This document shows, in pieces, positions 1-7,193 of a stretch of 10,305 nucleotides of DNA. The number at the start of each line of letters is the position of its first letter. The stretch's first letter is position 1. This stretch comes from Lachnospiraceae bacterium UBA4292 (GTDB taxonomy: Bacteria; Bacillota; Clostridia; Lachnospirales; Lachnospiraceae). The notes below the pieces were generated by a model. The model was not told the origin of the DNA and did not search any database. It was given only the letters and a program-made list of their open reading frames with translations. Location: the NCBI GenBank assembly GCA_002395865.1, contig DGVE01000188.1, positions 1 through 10,305 of the forward strand. The letters run 5' to 3'. The position numbers and the translations under genes are program-made.

Positions 1-170
1 AGATCGTATTTATCCTTGAAATAGAGATAGAAGGTGCCCTTTGCGACCCCCGCCTTCTGCGCGATATCCGCTATGGAGGTCTTCGAAAAGCCCTGAGTCG
101 TGAAGAGCTCAAAGGCCGTGTGAAGAAGACTGTTCATTTTCTGCAGCTTGTTTTCAGCTATCTTTCCCAT
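1..170 (-). CDS. TetR/AcrR-family transcriptional repressor, N-terminal part (runs off left edge)
   Basis: The reverse strand read from the ATG at 168-170 gives 56 residues before the window ends. Residues about 28-55 (SIADIAQKAGVAKGTFYLYF) are the classic TetR helix-turn-helix, with the Gly-Thr-Phe-Tyr-Xaa-Tyr-Phe end of the recognition helix. A GGGGGAT ribosome site lies just upstream of the ATG, and a good promoter sits at 216-244. Only the DNA-binding domain is visible, so the ligand-binding and dimer domain is unknown. The gene is divergent from the MMPL exporter operon, and three matching palindromes lie between them. By analogy with other TetR-pump pairs it probably represses the pump and is released by the pump's substrate. 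The family call is firm; the role is inferred from position. Confidence 0.93.
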   Translation of the reverse strand, partial: MGKIAENKLQKMNSLLHTAFELFTTQGFSKTSIADIAQKAGVAKGTFYLYFKDKYD

Positions 171-215
171 ACGATCCCCCGTTTATTTTCCAAGTCGGAA
201 CCTTATACATTCTCC

Positions 216-244
216 ATGATATATCTCTGAAATTCACCTGTCAA
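216..244 (-). promoter_or_regulatory. Promoter of the TetR-type regulator gene
   Basis: On the minus strand a perfect -35 TTGACA (239-244) is followed by exactly 17 bases and -10 TATCAT (216-221), about 45 bases before the regulator ATG. The nearest operator-like palindrome (263-275) lies about 18 bases upstream of this -35 box. Autoregulation is therefore possible but would not work by directly covering the promoter elements. Confidence 0.75.
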
Positions 245-262
245 TCTGTTTTTTGCTAAAAA

Positions 263-275
263 TGACCGAAAGTCA
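263..275. promoter_or_regulatory. Operator-like palindrome 1 (TGACCGAAAGTCA)
   Basis: A 13-bp inverted repeat TGAC-N5-GTCA in the middle of the divergent tetR/mmpL region, embedded in AT-rich sequence. The same half-sites recur at 306-318 and 352-364, which makes chance unlikely. It is probably a dimer binding site for the neighbouring TetR protein. It could serve both divergent promoters. Confidence 0.75.
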
Positions 276-304
276 AATTTTATAAAAAATTTACGGATAA
301 AGTA

Positions 305-333
305 TTGACCAATGGTCAGTTTAGTGGTAGAGT
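305..333 (+). promoter_or_regulatory. Promoter of the MMPL exporter operon
   Basis: -35 TTGACC (305-310), a 17-base spacer and -10 TAGAGT (328-333), preceded by the extended -10 dinucleotide TG at 325-326. Transcription should begin near 340. Operator palindrome 2 overlaps the -35 box, and palindrome 3 would lie just inside the transcript, the usual layout of a TetR-repressed promoter. Confidence 0.75.
306..318. promoter_or_regulatory. Operator-like palindrome 2 (TGACCAATGGTCA), overlaps exporter -35
   Basis: This is the most symmetrical of the three sites, with 6-bp arms TGACCA/TGGTCA around a central A. It shares five bases with the exporter -35 box TTGACC at 305-310, so a bound repressor would block RNA polymerase directly. 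It is the likely primary repression site. Confidence 0.82.
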
Positions 334-351
334 ACGCACCGATGAAAGAAA

Positions 352-364
352 TGACCGATAGTCA
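352..364. promoter_or_regulatory. Operator-like palindrome 3 (TGACCGATAGTCA)
   Basis: A third TGAC-N5-GTCA site (arms extend to ATGAC/GTCAT), centred about 46 bp from site 2 and 30 bases before the exporter start codon. It falls a little downstream of the predicted transcription start, where a bound dimer could act as a roadblock. Site centres are near 269, 312 and 358, about four helical turns apart. Confidence 0.75.
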
Positions 365-383
365 TATTTATCGGTGAAAGGCA

Positions 384-389
384 AGGTGG
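384..389 (+). promoter_or_regulatory. Ribosome binding site that selects the ATG at 395
   Basis: AGGTGG five bases before ATG 395. The in-frame upstream GTG at 374 has no purine-rich site before it, which favours the shorter 700-residue product. Confidence 0.6.
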
Positions 390-394
390 ATGTA

Positions 395-2497
395 ATGAAA
401 AACTTCGGAAGAAACGTGGTCAGGTTCAGGATCCCCATCCTGATCATCTGTCTTTTGCTTCTCATCCCTTCCGCGATTGGGTACGTAAAAACGCGTGTCA
501 ACTACGACATACTGTATTACCTGCCCGATGAGATAGAGACGATGAAGGGACAGGATGTGCTCCTGAAAGACTTCGGAAAGGGCGCATACGCGCTGTTCAT
601 ATGTGAGAATATGAACTACCGCGATGTGGCCAAGGTGAAGAAAAACATAGAAGCTGTCGAGCATGTGGCCGAGGTGCTGTGGTATGACTCGGTGGCGGAT
701 GTTACATTTCCGCTTGAAATGCTCCCGGACAAGGTGAGGGATTTCTTCAACAGCGAACATGCCACAATGATGGCGATATTCTTCGACACCACCACATCGG
801 CAGATGAGACGATGAGGGCGGTGGACGATATAAGGCAGATGGCGGGAAAGCAGTGCTTTCTTAGCGGCATGAGCGCCATCGTGACCGATACCAAAAACAT
901 GGTGGAGGATGAGCTGTTCACCTATGTGGCCATAGCCGCGGGACTTGCGCTCCTCGTCATGGCGATCACGATGGACTCGTTTTTGATACCGATACTGTTT
1001 CTTTTGAGCATCGGTATGGCGATAGTCTACAACATGGGCACGAACTTCTTAAAGGGTGAGATATCCTTCATCACGATGGCGCTCGCGGCGGTGCTGCAGC
1101 TGGCTGTGACCATGGATTACTCCATATTCCTCTATGAGAGCTACAAGGAGCAGAAGAAGCTGTGTGAGGACAGAAGGGAGGCCATGGCAAAAGCGATAAA
1201 TGCCACACTGAACTCTGTCGTGGGTTCTTCGCTCACCACGGTCGCCGGCTTCGTTGCTCTTTGCTTCATGAGCTTCACGCTCGGAGCCGATCTCGGTATA
1301 GTGATGGCCAAGGGCGTGGTGATAGGCGTCATCTGCTGTGTGACACTGCTTCCGTCCATGATCCTCACATTTGACAGGCTGATAGAAAAAACGTCCCACA
1401 GAACGCTGAATCTTAAGTTCGACAGATTGTCTAAGGCGGTCCTTAAGCTCTATCCGGTATTTGCGGTGCTGATGGTCCTGCTTTGGATACCGTCCCTGTA
1501 CGGCTACAAAAACATGGATGTGTACTACAAGCTCGACGCTTCGCTGCCGTCATATCTTCCGAGCGTGACGGCGAATCAGAAGCTCTCGGAGAACTTCAGG
1601 ACAAACACCATACACATGGTGCTCGTGGACAGCGGACTTGACAAGAAGACTGTGAGCGCCATGAGTGAGGAGCTGGAGAGAACTCCGGGCGTCGTAAATG
1701 TGCTTGGCCTTGACGCGTTAACGGGTGTCAGGGTACCGGATGAGATCATACCCGAACAGCTGAGCAGCAAGCTTGTCTCCAAAAATGAGCAGCTCTTACT
1801 GATCACCAGCGAGTACCAGACCGCCACCGACGAGGTGAACGCGCAGGTCGATACGCTCTCGTCCATAGTGAAGCGTTACGATCAGGGAGGCATGGTCATC
1901 GGTGAGGCAGCCGCGACCAAGGATCTCATAAGCATTACCGATCACGATTTTGCGGTCGTGAACGCGGTCTCCATAGGAATGATCTTCATTCTTATTGCTT
2001 TAGTTCTTAAGAGCGCGGTCCTTCCCATACTTCTGGTATTTCTTATAGAGCTGGCAATATATATCAACCTCGGCCTGTGCTTCTTCACGGGCAGCACGCA
2101 GTCGTTTATCGCTTCGGTGGTCATCGGAACCATACAGTTGGGAGCCACAGTCGATTACGCGATACTCATGACCAACCGCTACAAGACCGAGAGGATAGCC
2201 GGTATGGACAAGAAGGAGGCGGCACTCACCGCGCTGTGCGCATCGGCACCCTCGATAATCACGAGCGCACTCGGATTTTTCGCGGCGACCATAGGCGTGG
2301 GCATCTACTCGGATGTCGATCTTATCAGCTCGCTGTGCATACTTATGGGGCGCGGCGCGATAATAAGCATGGTACTCGTGCTGCTGTGTCTGCCATCGCT
2401 TTACATGCTATTTGACGGATTGATCATCAGGACGACAAAGGGCATGGAGGAGTGCGTGAGTGAAGCAAGGTCACACTTAAGAACCAGGAAGGTCTAA
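395..2497 (+). CDS. MMPL/RND-family membrane exporter
   Basis: A 700-residue integral membrane protein with the two-fold RND layout. It has one helix at the N-terminus (about 10-29), a large outside loop (about 30-170), helices 2-6, a pseudo-repeat start at helix 7 (about 352-371), a second outside loop (about 372-518) and helices 8-12. The paired Asp-Tyr motifs in helices 4 and 10 (TMDYSIFL, Asp241; TVDYAILM, Asp587) match the proton-relay pairs known from mycobacterial MmpL3, so proton-driven export is likely. MMPL proteins usually move lipids or other hydrophobic compounds; the substrate here cannot be read from sequence. The ATG at 395 has an AGGTGG site; an in-frame GTG at 374 would add seven residues. 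It is followed after 25 bases by the heptad-repeat lipoprotein, and is probably controlled by the divergent TetR protein through operators at 306-318 and 352-364. Confidence 0.93.
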   Translation: MKNFGRNVVRFRIPILIICLLLLIPSAIGYVKTRVNYDILYYLPDEIETMKGQDVLLKDFGKGAYALFICENMNYRDVAKVKKNIEAVEHVAEVLWYDSVADVTFPLEMLPDKVRDFFNSEHATMMAIFFDTTTSADETMRAVDDIRQMAGKQCFLSGMSAIVTDTKNMVEDELFTYVAIAAGLALLVMAITMDSFLIPILFLLSIGMAIVYNMGTNFLKGEISFITMALAAVLQLAVTMDYSIFLYESYKEQKKLCEDRREAMAKAINATLNSVVGSSLTTVAGFVALCFMSFTLGADLGIVMAKGVVIGVICCVTLLPSMILTFDRLIEKTSHRTLNLKFDRLSKAVLKLYPVFAVLMVLLWIPSLYGYKNMDVYYKLDASLPSYLPSVTANQKLSENFRTNTIHMVLVDSGLDKKTVSAMSEELERTPGVVNVLGLDALTGVRVPDEIIPEQLSSKLVSKNEQLLLITSEYQTATDEVNAQVDTLSSIVKRYDQGGMVIGEAAATKDLISITDHDFAVVNAVSIGMIFILIALVLKSAVLPILLVFLIELAIYINLGLCFFTGSTQSFIASVVIGTIQLGATVDYAILMTNRYKTERIAGMDKKEAALTALCASAPSIITSALGFFAATIGVGIYSDVDLISSLCILMGRGAIISMVLVLLCLPSLYMLFDGLIIRTTKGMEECVSEARSHLRTRKV

Positions 2498-2522
2498 ATA
2501 TATACGAAAAGAGGCATATACG

Positions 2523-4811
2523 ATGAACAGAAATACAAAGAGAGTAAACATGTTGATGAAAAAGAGTGCGGTATCGGCCATGGCCGGCGCTGTGGCACTG
2601 TTAAACCTTGCGGGCTGCTCCGCATCATATTACGGGGGCGATACGGCGCCCGCAGCGAATATAACAGCCGATACACAGGCAGCCGTTTCGGAGCCCGCGG
2701 TTAATTATCACGGAGGAAGCGACGGGAAGCGCGAGACTGTTTATATGATCGCTGACGGAAGCGGTAATGTCACCGATACCATCGTGAGCGCATGGCTCTC
2801 GAATCCATCAGAGGCGGAGCAGATAGTCGACAGCTGCGAGCTGGAGAATGTAGAGAACTTAAAGGGTGACGAGACCTTTACAAAAAATGAAAACGGCGAT
2901 CTGGTGTGGAACGCAGGCGGAAGGGACATATACTACAGGGGAACTACGGATAAGCAGGCTCCCGTATCAGTCAAGATCACATACACACTGGACGGTGAGG
3001 AGATAGAACCTGCGCAGCTTGCCGGCAGAAGCGGTCATCTCGTGATGACATTTACATATACCAACAACCTTTCAAAGACCGTTAAGTCCGAGGATGGCGA
3101 ATATACTGTCTATCAGCCGTTTACGGTAGTGTCCGGAGCGCTGTTCGACAACACCGGGGTGAGCAATATCGAAGTCACCAACGGCCGCGCGATAAATGAC
3201 GGCTCGAGGACGGCGGTGGTCGGCGTGGCATTTCCGGGCCTCTCAGAGAGTCTGGGGCTGGGCAGCCTGCAGGATGAGGACATAAGTAAGATCGAGATAC
3301 CCGAGAGCGTGACGATAAGCGCGGATGTGGTTGATTTTTCGCTCATGGCCACGATCACGGTCGAGGACAACAGTCTGTTAAAGAGCGCGTTAAATGACAG
3401 CGAGGGCTTCAACCTGGACGATCTCAGGGACAGCTTAAATGAGCTGACGGATGCCGCAACGCAGCTGGTGGACGGAGCTTCGGATGTGGCTGACGGCGCG
3501 CAGGCACTTGCTGACGGTGCCGCAGAGCTTTCGGATGGCGCTGTAACTCTTTCGGACGGAGCCGCAGCTGCCGCAGATGGTGCTTCTAAGGTAAATGACG
3601 GCGCGCAGGCGCTCGCAGCCGGTGCAAAGGATGCGAAGAACGGCTCTGCCGCGCTTGCGGATGGCGCTGCTAAGGCGGATGAGGGCGCGAAGACGCTCAA
3701 TGCAGGCATATCCTCGGCATATGAAGGAGCTCAGTCACTCGATGCGGGAATAGCTCAGGTAAGGGACGGCGCACAGGCGCTTGACGCGGGACTTTCTCAA
3801 CTTCAGCAGAGCATGGCTCCGATGTCGGACGGTATCGTAAGCCTCGCGGGCGGCGCGGCATCCATAGCTGCAGGCGCGAAGAGCGGTGATGCACAGGCAC
3901 CCGGTATCTACGAGGCGGCTTCGGCCATAAAGGACGGGCTTACTGCGGCTTCCGGAGCGCTGACTGACAGCACATCACAGGCCTGCACGGCTCTGGGGGC
4001 GGCTTCACAGTACGAGCAGGCGGCCATAGAGCAGGTAACGGCTCTGGCTCAGACGGGTGCCATAACACCCGAGCAGGCTCAGGCGATAATCACCAATATC
4101 ACTACGGGCAAGATGATATCCGACGGCGTGAACGAAAAGCTCGCCGCAACAGATATGACTACTCAGTTTGCGGGCGCGCTCGGAGGACTCGATGCGATAA
4201 TGAACGGCGCACAGGCCATAAATGCGGGCGCGCAGGATATGGGTGCGGGCCTTGGTGCTCTCGGTGACGGTGCAGCGGCGCTCGGCGCGGGAGTCGGACA
4301 GTTAAAGGACGGTGCGGCAGCGCTTTCTGACGGCAGCGTAAAGCTCGCTGAGGGCTCGGGTGCTCTGGTATCCGGAATGTCACAGCTCGAGAGCGGTTCG
4401 GCTTCGCTTTCTGATGGTGTCTCAGCGCTCTCACAGGGCGCTGCGGCTCTGGATACGGGTCTCGGAACTCTCTCTGACGGCGCGGATACTCTTGCAAACG
4501 GTACGAAGGAGCTCTCTGACGGTGTAAATGCGCTCTCTGACGGAGCGGATCAGCTCAAGGACGGTACGGCTCAGTTATCTGACGGAGCAGTACAGCTCGC
4601 CGACGGTGCGGCGCAGCTCTCTGACGGAATGGATGAGTTCAATGAGAAGGCCATAAGCAGGCTGGTATCATTTGCGGAGAATGATGCTTTCGCACTCGCA
4701 GACCGCGTGAAGGCGATATCGGATTTCGCGGGCGAATATCACTCATTTGCGGCCGGTGACGAGGACACGGATGTGAGATTCATCATCCGGACCGAGGGTA
4801 TCGGTGAATAA
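2523..4811 (+). CDS. Heptad-repeat lipoprotein (YhgE/Pip-like outer domain), exporter partner
   Basis: A 762-residue protein. The N-terminus has a positive start, a hydrophobic stretch and a lipobox Leu-Ala-Gly-Cys (about residues 29-32), so it should be lipidated and anchored outside the membrane. Residues about 65-290 form a beta-rich domain (start KRETVYMIADGSGNVTDTIV) like the ones preceding heptad repeats in many clostridial YhgE/Pip-type proteins. Residues 317-452 and 561-707 are two arrays of the X-X-X-Leu-X-X-Gly heptad family (TIGR03057 type), split by 108 non-repeat residues. The short C-terminal tail has no membrane helix, unlike YhgE proteins with a transporter-like end. An AAGAGG site precedes ATG 2523; Met10 and Met12 are alternative starts. 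It lies in an operon 25 bases after the MMPL exporter and ends in a strong terminator. A likely role is an extracellular stalk or adaptor for the exporter; that role is inference. Confidence 0.9.
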   Translation: MNRNTKRVNMLMKKSAVSAMAGAVALLNLAGCSASYYGGDTAPAANITADTQAAVSEPAVNYHGGSDGKRETVYMIADGSGNVTDTIVSAWLSNPSEAEQIVDSCELENVENLKGDETFTKNENGDLVWNAGGRDIYYRGTTDKQAPVSVKITYTLDGEEIEPAQLAGRSGHLVMTFTYTNNLSKTVKSEDGEYTVYQPFTVVSGALFDNTGVSNIEVTNGRAINDGSRTAVVGVAFPGLSESLGLGSLQDEDISKIEIPESVTISADVVDFSLMATITVEDNSLLKSALNDSEGFNLDDLRDSLNELTDAATQLVDGASDVADGAQALADGAAELSDGAVTLSDGAAAAADGASKVNDGAQALAAGAKDAKNGSAALADGAAKADEGAKTLNAGISSAYEGAQSLDAGIAQVRDGAQALDAGLSQLQQSMAPMSDGIVSLAGGAASIAAGAKSGDAQAPGIYEAASAIKDGLTAASGALTDSTSQACTALGAASQYEQAAIEQVTALAQTGAITPEQAQAIITNITTGKMISDGVNEKLAATDMTTQFAGALGGLDAIMNGAQAINAGAQDMGAGLGALGDGAAALGAGVGQLKDGAAALSDGSVKLAEGSGALVSGMSQLESGSASLSDGVSALSQGAAALDTGLGTLSDGADTLANGTKELSDGVNALSDGADQLKDGTAQLSDGAVQLADGAAQLSDGMDEFNEKAISRLVSFAENDAFALADRVKAISDFAGEYHSFAAGDEDTDVRFIIRTEGIGE
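3471..3878 (+). repeat. Heptad array 1 inside the lipoprotein gene (20 units)
   Basis: Twenty in-phase 21-base units encode residues 317-452, mostly (D/A/N/E)-G-A-x-x-L-x. One unit near residue 429 (QSMAPMS) has lost the Gly. The bases differ from unit to unit while the protein pattern is kept, which points to an old array under selection rather than fresh slippage. Confidence 0.9.
4203..4643 (+). repeat. Heptad array 2 inside the lipoprotein gene (21 units)
   Basis: Twenty-one in-phase 21-base units encode residues 561-707, with the pattern (D/A/S/E)-G-x-x-x-L-x. The last six or so units are the most regular (DGAVQLA, DGAAQLS). The length nearly equals array 1, as expected if the two pair as arms of one long helical hairpin. 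Confidence 0.9.
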
Positions 4812-4831
4812 GACTTGATTTAAATAAAACT

Positions 4832-4863
4832 GCCGGGTCGGAATATGCGACCCGGTGTTTTTT
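4832..4863 (+). terminator. Rho-independent terminator of the exporter operon
   Basis: An 8-bp GC-rich stem CCGGGTCG/CGACCCGG (4833-4840 with 4848-4855) with a 7-base loop, followed by TGTTTTTT. It starts 21 bases after the lipoprotein stop and separates the exporter operon from the patatin operon. Confidence 0.93.
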
Positions 4864-4864
4864 A

Positions 4865-4893
4865 TTGATTTTTTGAAGATTTTTGTTTATAAT
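4865..4893 (+). promoter_or_regulatory. Promoter of the patatin-peptidase operon
   Basis: -35 TTGATT (4865-4870), a 17-base spacer and a perfect -10 TATAAT (4888-4893), placed directly after the terminator T-run. The predicted start near 4900 leaves a leader of only about 25 bases. Confidence 0.75.
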
Positions 4894-4909
4894 CCTCTGC
4901 AGATATATG

Positions 4910-4917
4910 AGGAGGAG
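4910..4917 (+). promoter_or_regulatory. Ribosome binding site that selects the ATG at 4925
   Basis: AGGAGGAG seven bases before ATG 4925. The in-frame TTG at 4883 would lie inside the predicted promoter and upstream of the expected transcript, so it is not a credible start. Confidence 0.85.
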
Positions 4918-4924
4918 CGGTATT

Positions 4925-5773
4925 ATGAAAAAAGGACTTATACTTGAGGGCGGCGCTATGAGGGGGATGTTCACCTGCGGAGCACTTGATGTATTTATGG
5001 AGGAGGGCATTACCTTCGACGGCGCCGTGGGCGTGAGCGCGGGCGCGGTGTTCGGCTGCAATCTGAAGTCGCATCAGCCGGGCAGAGCGCTCAGATACAA
5101 CAAGATGTACTGCAACGACGACAGGTATATGAGCGTTAAGTCGCTGGTGAAGACGGGCGACCTGTACGGCGTGGATTTCTGCTACCGCGAGCTGCCCGAT
5201 GAGTTGGATGTGTTCGACAGGGAGACTTTTAAGAACGATCCCATGGAGTTCTATGTGACCTGCACGAATATCGAGACCGGCAAGGCTGTGTTCTACAAGT
5301 GCAGTGACTGTGGCGAGAGGGATATGCAGTGGATGAGAGCCTCCGCGTCTATGCCGCTGGTGTCGAGAGTCGTCGAGGTGGACGGCTACAAGCTCCTCGA
5401 CGGAGGCGTGGCGGATTCCATACCCATCAGGTTTTTCGAGAAGAAGGGCTATGACAAAAATGTGGTCATTCTCACACAGCCCCTCGGCTATGTGAAGGAG
5501 AGGTCGTCCATGTTCAGACTGATGGCGGCCAGATACAGAAAATACCCGAACCTTATCCGTGCGATAGGCGCAAGGCATATAAGATACAACCTCACCACTG
5601 CGTACATAGAGGAGCAGGAGAAGGCCGGAAAGCTCTTTGTCATAAGACCCGAGGAGGCTCTGCCCATAAAGAGGACGGAGAAGGATCCCGCGGTGCTCCA
5701 GCGTGTGTACGACATGGGCAGGGAGGTCGTGACAAAGAGGCTTGACGAACTTAAAAGATATCTGGAGGAGTGA
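4925..5773 (+). CDS. Patatin-like phospholipase/acyl hydrolase
   Basis: A 282-residue cytoplasmic protein without signal peptide. It opens with the glycine-rich oxyanion loop GGAMRG (residues 9-14), followed by the nucleophile elbow Gly-Val-Ser-Ala-Gly (36-40, catalytic Ser38). The Asp-Gly-Gly motif is at 159-161 (Asp159), completing the Ser-Asp dyad of the patatin fold. Length and spacing resemble the bacterial YjjU-type subgroup of predicted esterases. Such enzymes hydrolyse acyl esters of lipids; the actual substrate is unknown. A strong AGGAGGAG site selects ATG 4925. Its TGA shares a base with the ATG of the M28 peptidase gene, so the two are almost certainly co-transcribed and translationally coupled. 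The family call is firm. Confidence 0.94.
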   Translation: MKKGLILEGGAMRGMFTCGALDVFMEEGITFDGAVGVSAGAVFGCNLKSHQPGRALRYNKMYCNDDRYMSVKSLVKTGDLYGVDFCYRELPDELDVFDRETFKNDPMEFYVTCTNIETGKAVFYKCSDCGERDMQWMRASASMPLVSRVVEVDGYKLLDGGVADSIPIRFFEKKGYDKNVVILTQPLGYVKERSSMFRLMAARYRKYPNLIRAIGARHIRYNLTTAYIEEQEKAGKLFVIRPEEALPIKRTEKDPAVLQRVYDMGREVVTKRLDELKRYLEE

Positions 5774-7131
5774 TGAAGCGTTCCTTTGGCTTTATTGCAG
5801 CACTTATCGCGGCCGCGGTGACGGCTTTTTGCACATTGCCGGCTGCGCATCATGACGGGACGGGACTTTTGGCGGTCGATGCAGCAGCCGATGATGACTA
5901 CGGCGTGAAGGCTCTCGAGTACATGGAGCACATCTCGCAGACCTATCCCGGAAGGGGGTGGAATTCGCAGACCAATAACGAGTGCTGCGAGTACTTAAAG
6001 AGCGAGATCGCCGCGATGGGTTACGATTGCAGGGCGAGATATTTCGAGATAGAGAAGAATGGTTACACATATTTCGGGGAGAATCTGGAGTTCGAGATAA
6101 AGGGTGAGAGCCCGGCCGTGATACTGGTCGGGGCGCACTATGACTGCGTGGACAACACTTCCGGCCCTGACGACAATGCCTCCGGCGTGGGCCTTCTGCT
6201 CGAGGAGGCCGCAAGGCTCGCAGGCGCGAAGGATCTTCCGTACACCGTCAGGTTCGTGCTCTTTGACTGTGAGGAGGAGGTGGCTTTAGGCAGCATCGCC
6301 TATGTCAGGGATCTGGAGGAGCACGAGAGAAGCATACTGTGCATGATCAATCTGGACAGCATCTGCGCAGGCGACTACATGTATATCTACGGCGGACATC
6401 CGGAGGCGGACGGTTCTGTGAGCCGCACATGGGCGGCGCTTCAGGCGCTTGACGCCGCAGATGCGCTCGGACTGGATATGCATTTTCATCCGGATGTAAA
6501 TGCACAGTTTCCTACGCCGTCGAAGCACACGGACAGCGACCAGCAGCCCTTCGACGCTGCGGGTGTGCCGTATATCTATTTCGAGGCATCAAACTGGAAT
6601 GGCGGCAATCATACGAATTTTTACCAGACCGCTGATCCGGACGTGGTAAACGGCAAGATGTTCCACGTGCCCGAGTATGAAAACATGGAGTTTTACAGGG
6701 CACATTTCGGGGACAGGATAGAAAAGCATCTGGCTGCGTACGGAAAGCTTCTGGACTTTCTGCTTCGCGAGATGGCGGCGGGAAGTACGGTATGCGTAGT
6801 CAGGACAGAGCCGCAGCCGCCTGAGTATACCACTACAGAGGAGCCTGCCACACAGGAGGTTACTTCGGAGTATACCACGGAGGAAGTAACTACACAGGAG
6901 GCCGCCACAGAGGAAACGACTGCGGCGGAATCCGCACAGGAGCAATCTGCCGGTGAGACGTCTGCACAGGATATGTCTGAGACCGGGCAGGAATACTATT
7001 TCGGCCGCGAGACGAAGGCTTCGAAGGAGACGGAGGACGGCGTGGGAGAGTTTCCGTTCATACCCGTGATGGCGACAGCTGCGATACTGCTCTCCATCAT
7101 GGCGGTAGTCTATGTCCTTTTGAAAAAATAA
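5773..7131 (+). CDS. Surface-anchored M28-family zinc aminopeptidase
   Basis: A 452-residue exported protein. Residues about 5-22 are a signal-type hydrophobic segment. The M28 metal and catalytic residues are present in order: His122 (GAHYD), Asp134 (DDNASG), Glu167/Glu168 (CEEEVALGS), Asp195 (NLDS) and His280 (GNHTNF). It should be a di-zinc aminopeptidase acting outside the cell. From about residue 345 to 425 comes a low-complexity stalk rich in Thr, Glu and Gln, then a single membrane helix (about 427-450) and a Lys-Lys end, tethering the enzyme by its C-terminus. The ATG at 5773 overlaps the patatin stop and has GGAGG upstream; a GTG one codon earlier is less likely. No clear terminator follows. 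The substrate is unknown; peptide scavenging is plausible. Confidence 0.93.
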   Translation: MKRSFGFIAALIAAAVTAFCTLPAAHHDGTGLLAVDAAADDDYGVKALEYMEHISQTYPGRGWNSQTNNECCEYLKSEIAAMGYDCRARYFEIEKNGYTYFGENLEFEIKGESPAVILVGAHYDCVDNTSGPDDNASGVGLLLEEAARLAGAKDLPYTVRFVLFDCEEEVALGSIAYVRDLEEHERSILCMINLDSICAGDYMYIYGGHPEADGSVSRTWAALQALDAADALGLDMHFHPDVNAQFPTPSKHTDSDQQPFDAAGVPYIYFEASNWNGGNHTNFYQTADPDVVNGKMFHVPEYENMEFYRAHFGDRIEKHLAAYGKLLDFLLREMAAGSTVCVVRTEPQPPEYTTTEEPATQEVTSEYTTEEVTTQEAATEETTAAESAQEQSAGETSAQDMSETGQEYYFGRETKASKETEDGVGEFPFIPVMATAAILLSIMAVVYVLLKK

Positions 7132-7157
7132 AACGATTCAAAAAACGAAAAAACCTC

Positions 7158-7186
7158 TTGAAAAAGTCGAACATTAGTTCTATAAT
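7158..7186 (+). promoter_or_regulatory. Promoter of the three-gene methyltransferase cluster
   Basis: -35 TTGAAA (7158-7163), a 17-base spacer and a perfect -10 TATAAT (7181-7186). Transcription is predicted to start at about 7193-7194, exactly at the foot of the hairpin at 7194-7227. Confidence 0.8.
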
Positions 7187-7193
7187 GCGTGTA

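Noticed and set aside
374..394. Upstream GTG start for the exporter
   Set aside because: No ribosome site before 374, whereas AGGTGG precedes ATG 395. The added residues MKGKVDV bring nothing to the membrane topology.
3113..3709. 198-codon open frame on the minus strand, rich in Ala, Ser and Pro
   Set aside because: It is the mirror of the heptad-repeat gene; the regular Gly-Ala-Asp codons read backwards stay open. No ribosome site or domain.
4159..4497. 112-codon minus-strand frame rich in Arg, His and Pro
   Set aside because: Antisense shadow of heptad array 2, with low-complexity composition and no start signal.
3471..4643. Heptad arrays read as a DNA-level satellite or CRISPR-like array
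   Set aside because: Units are in-frame 21-mers conserved at protein level but varied in bases, with no spacers; this is a protein repeat.
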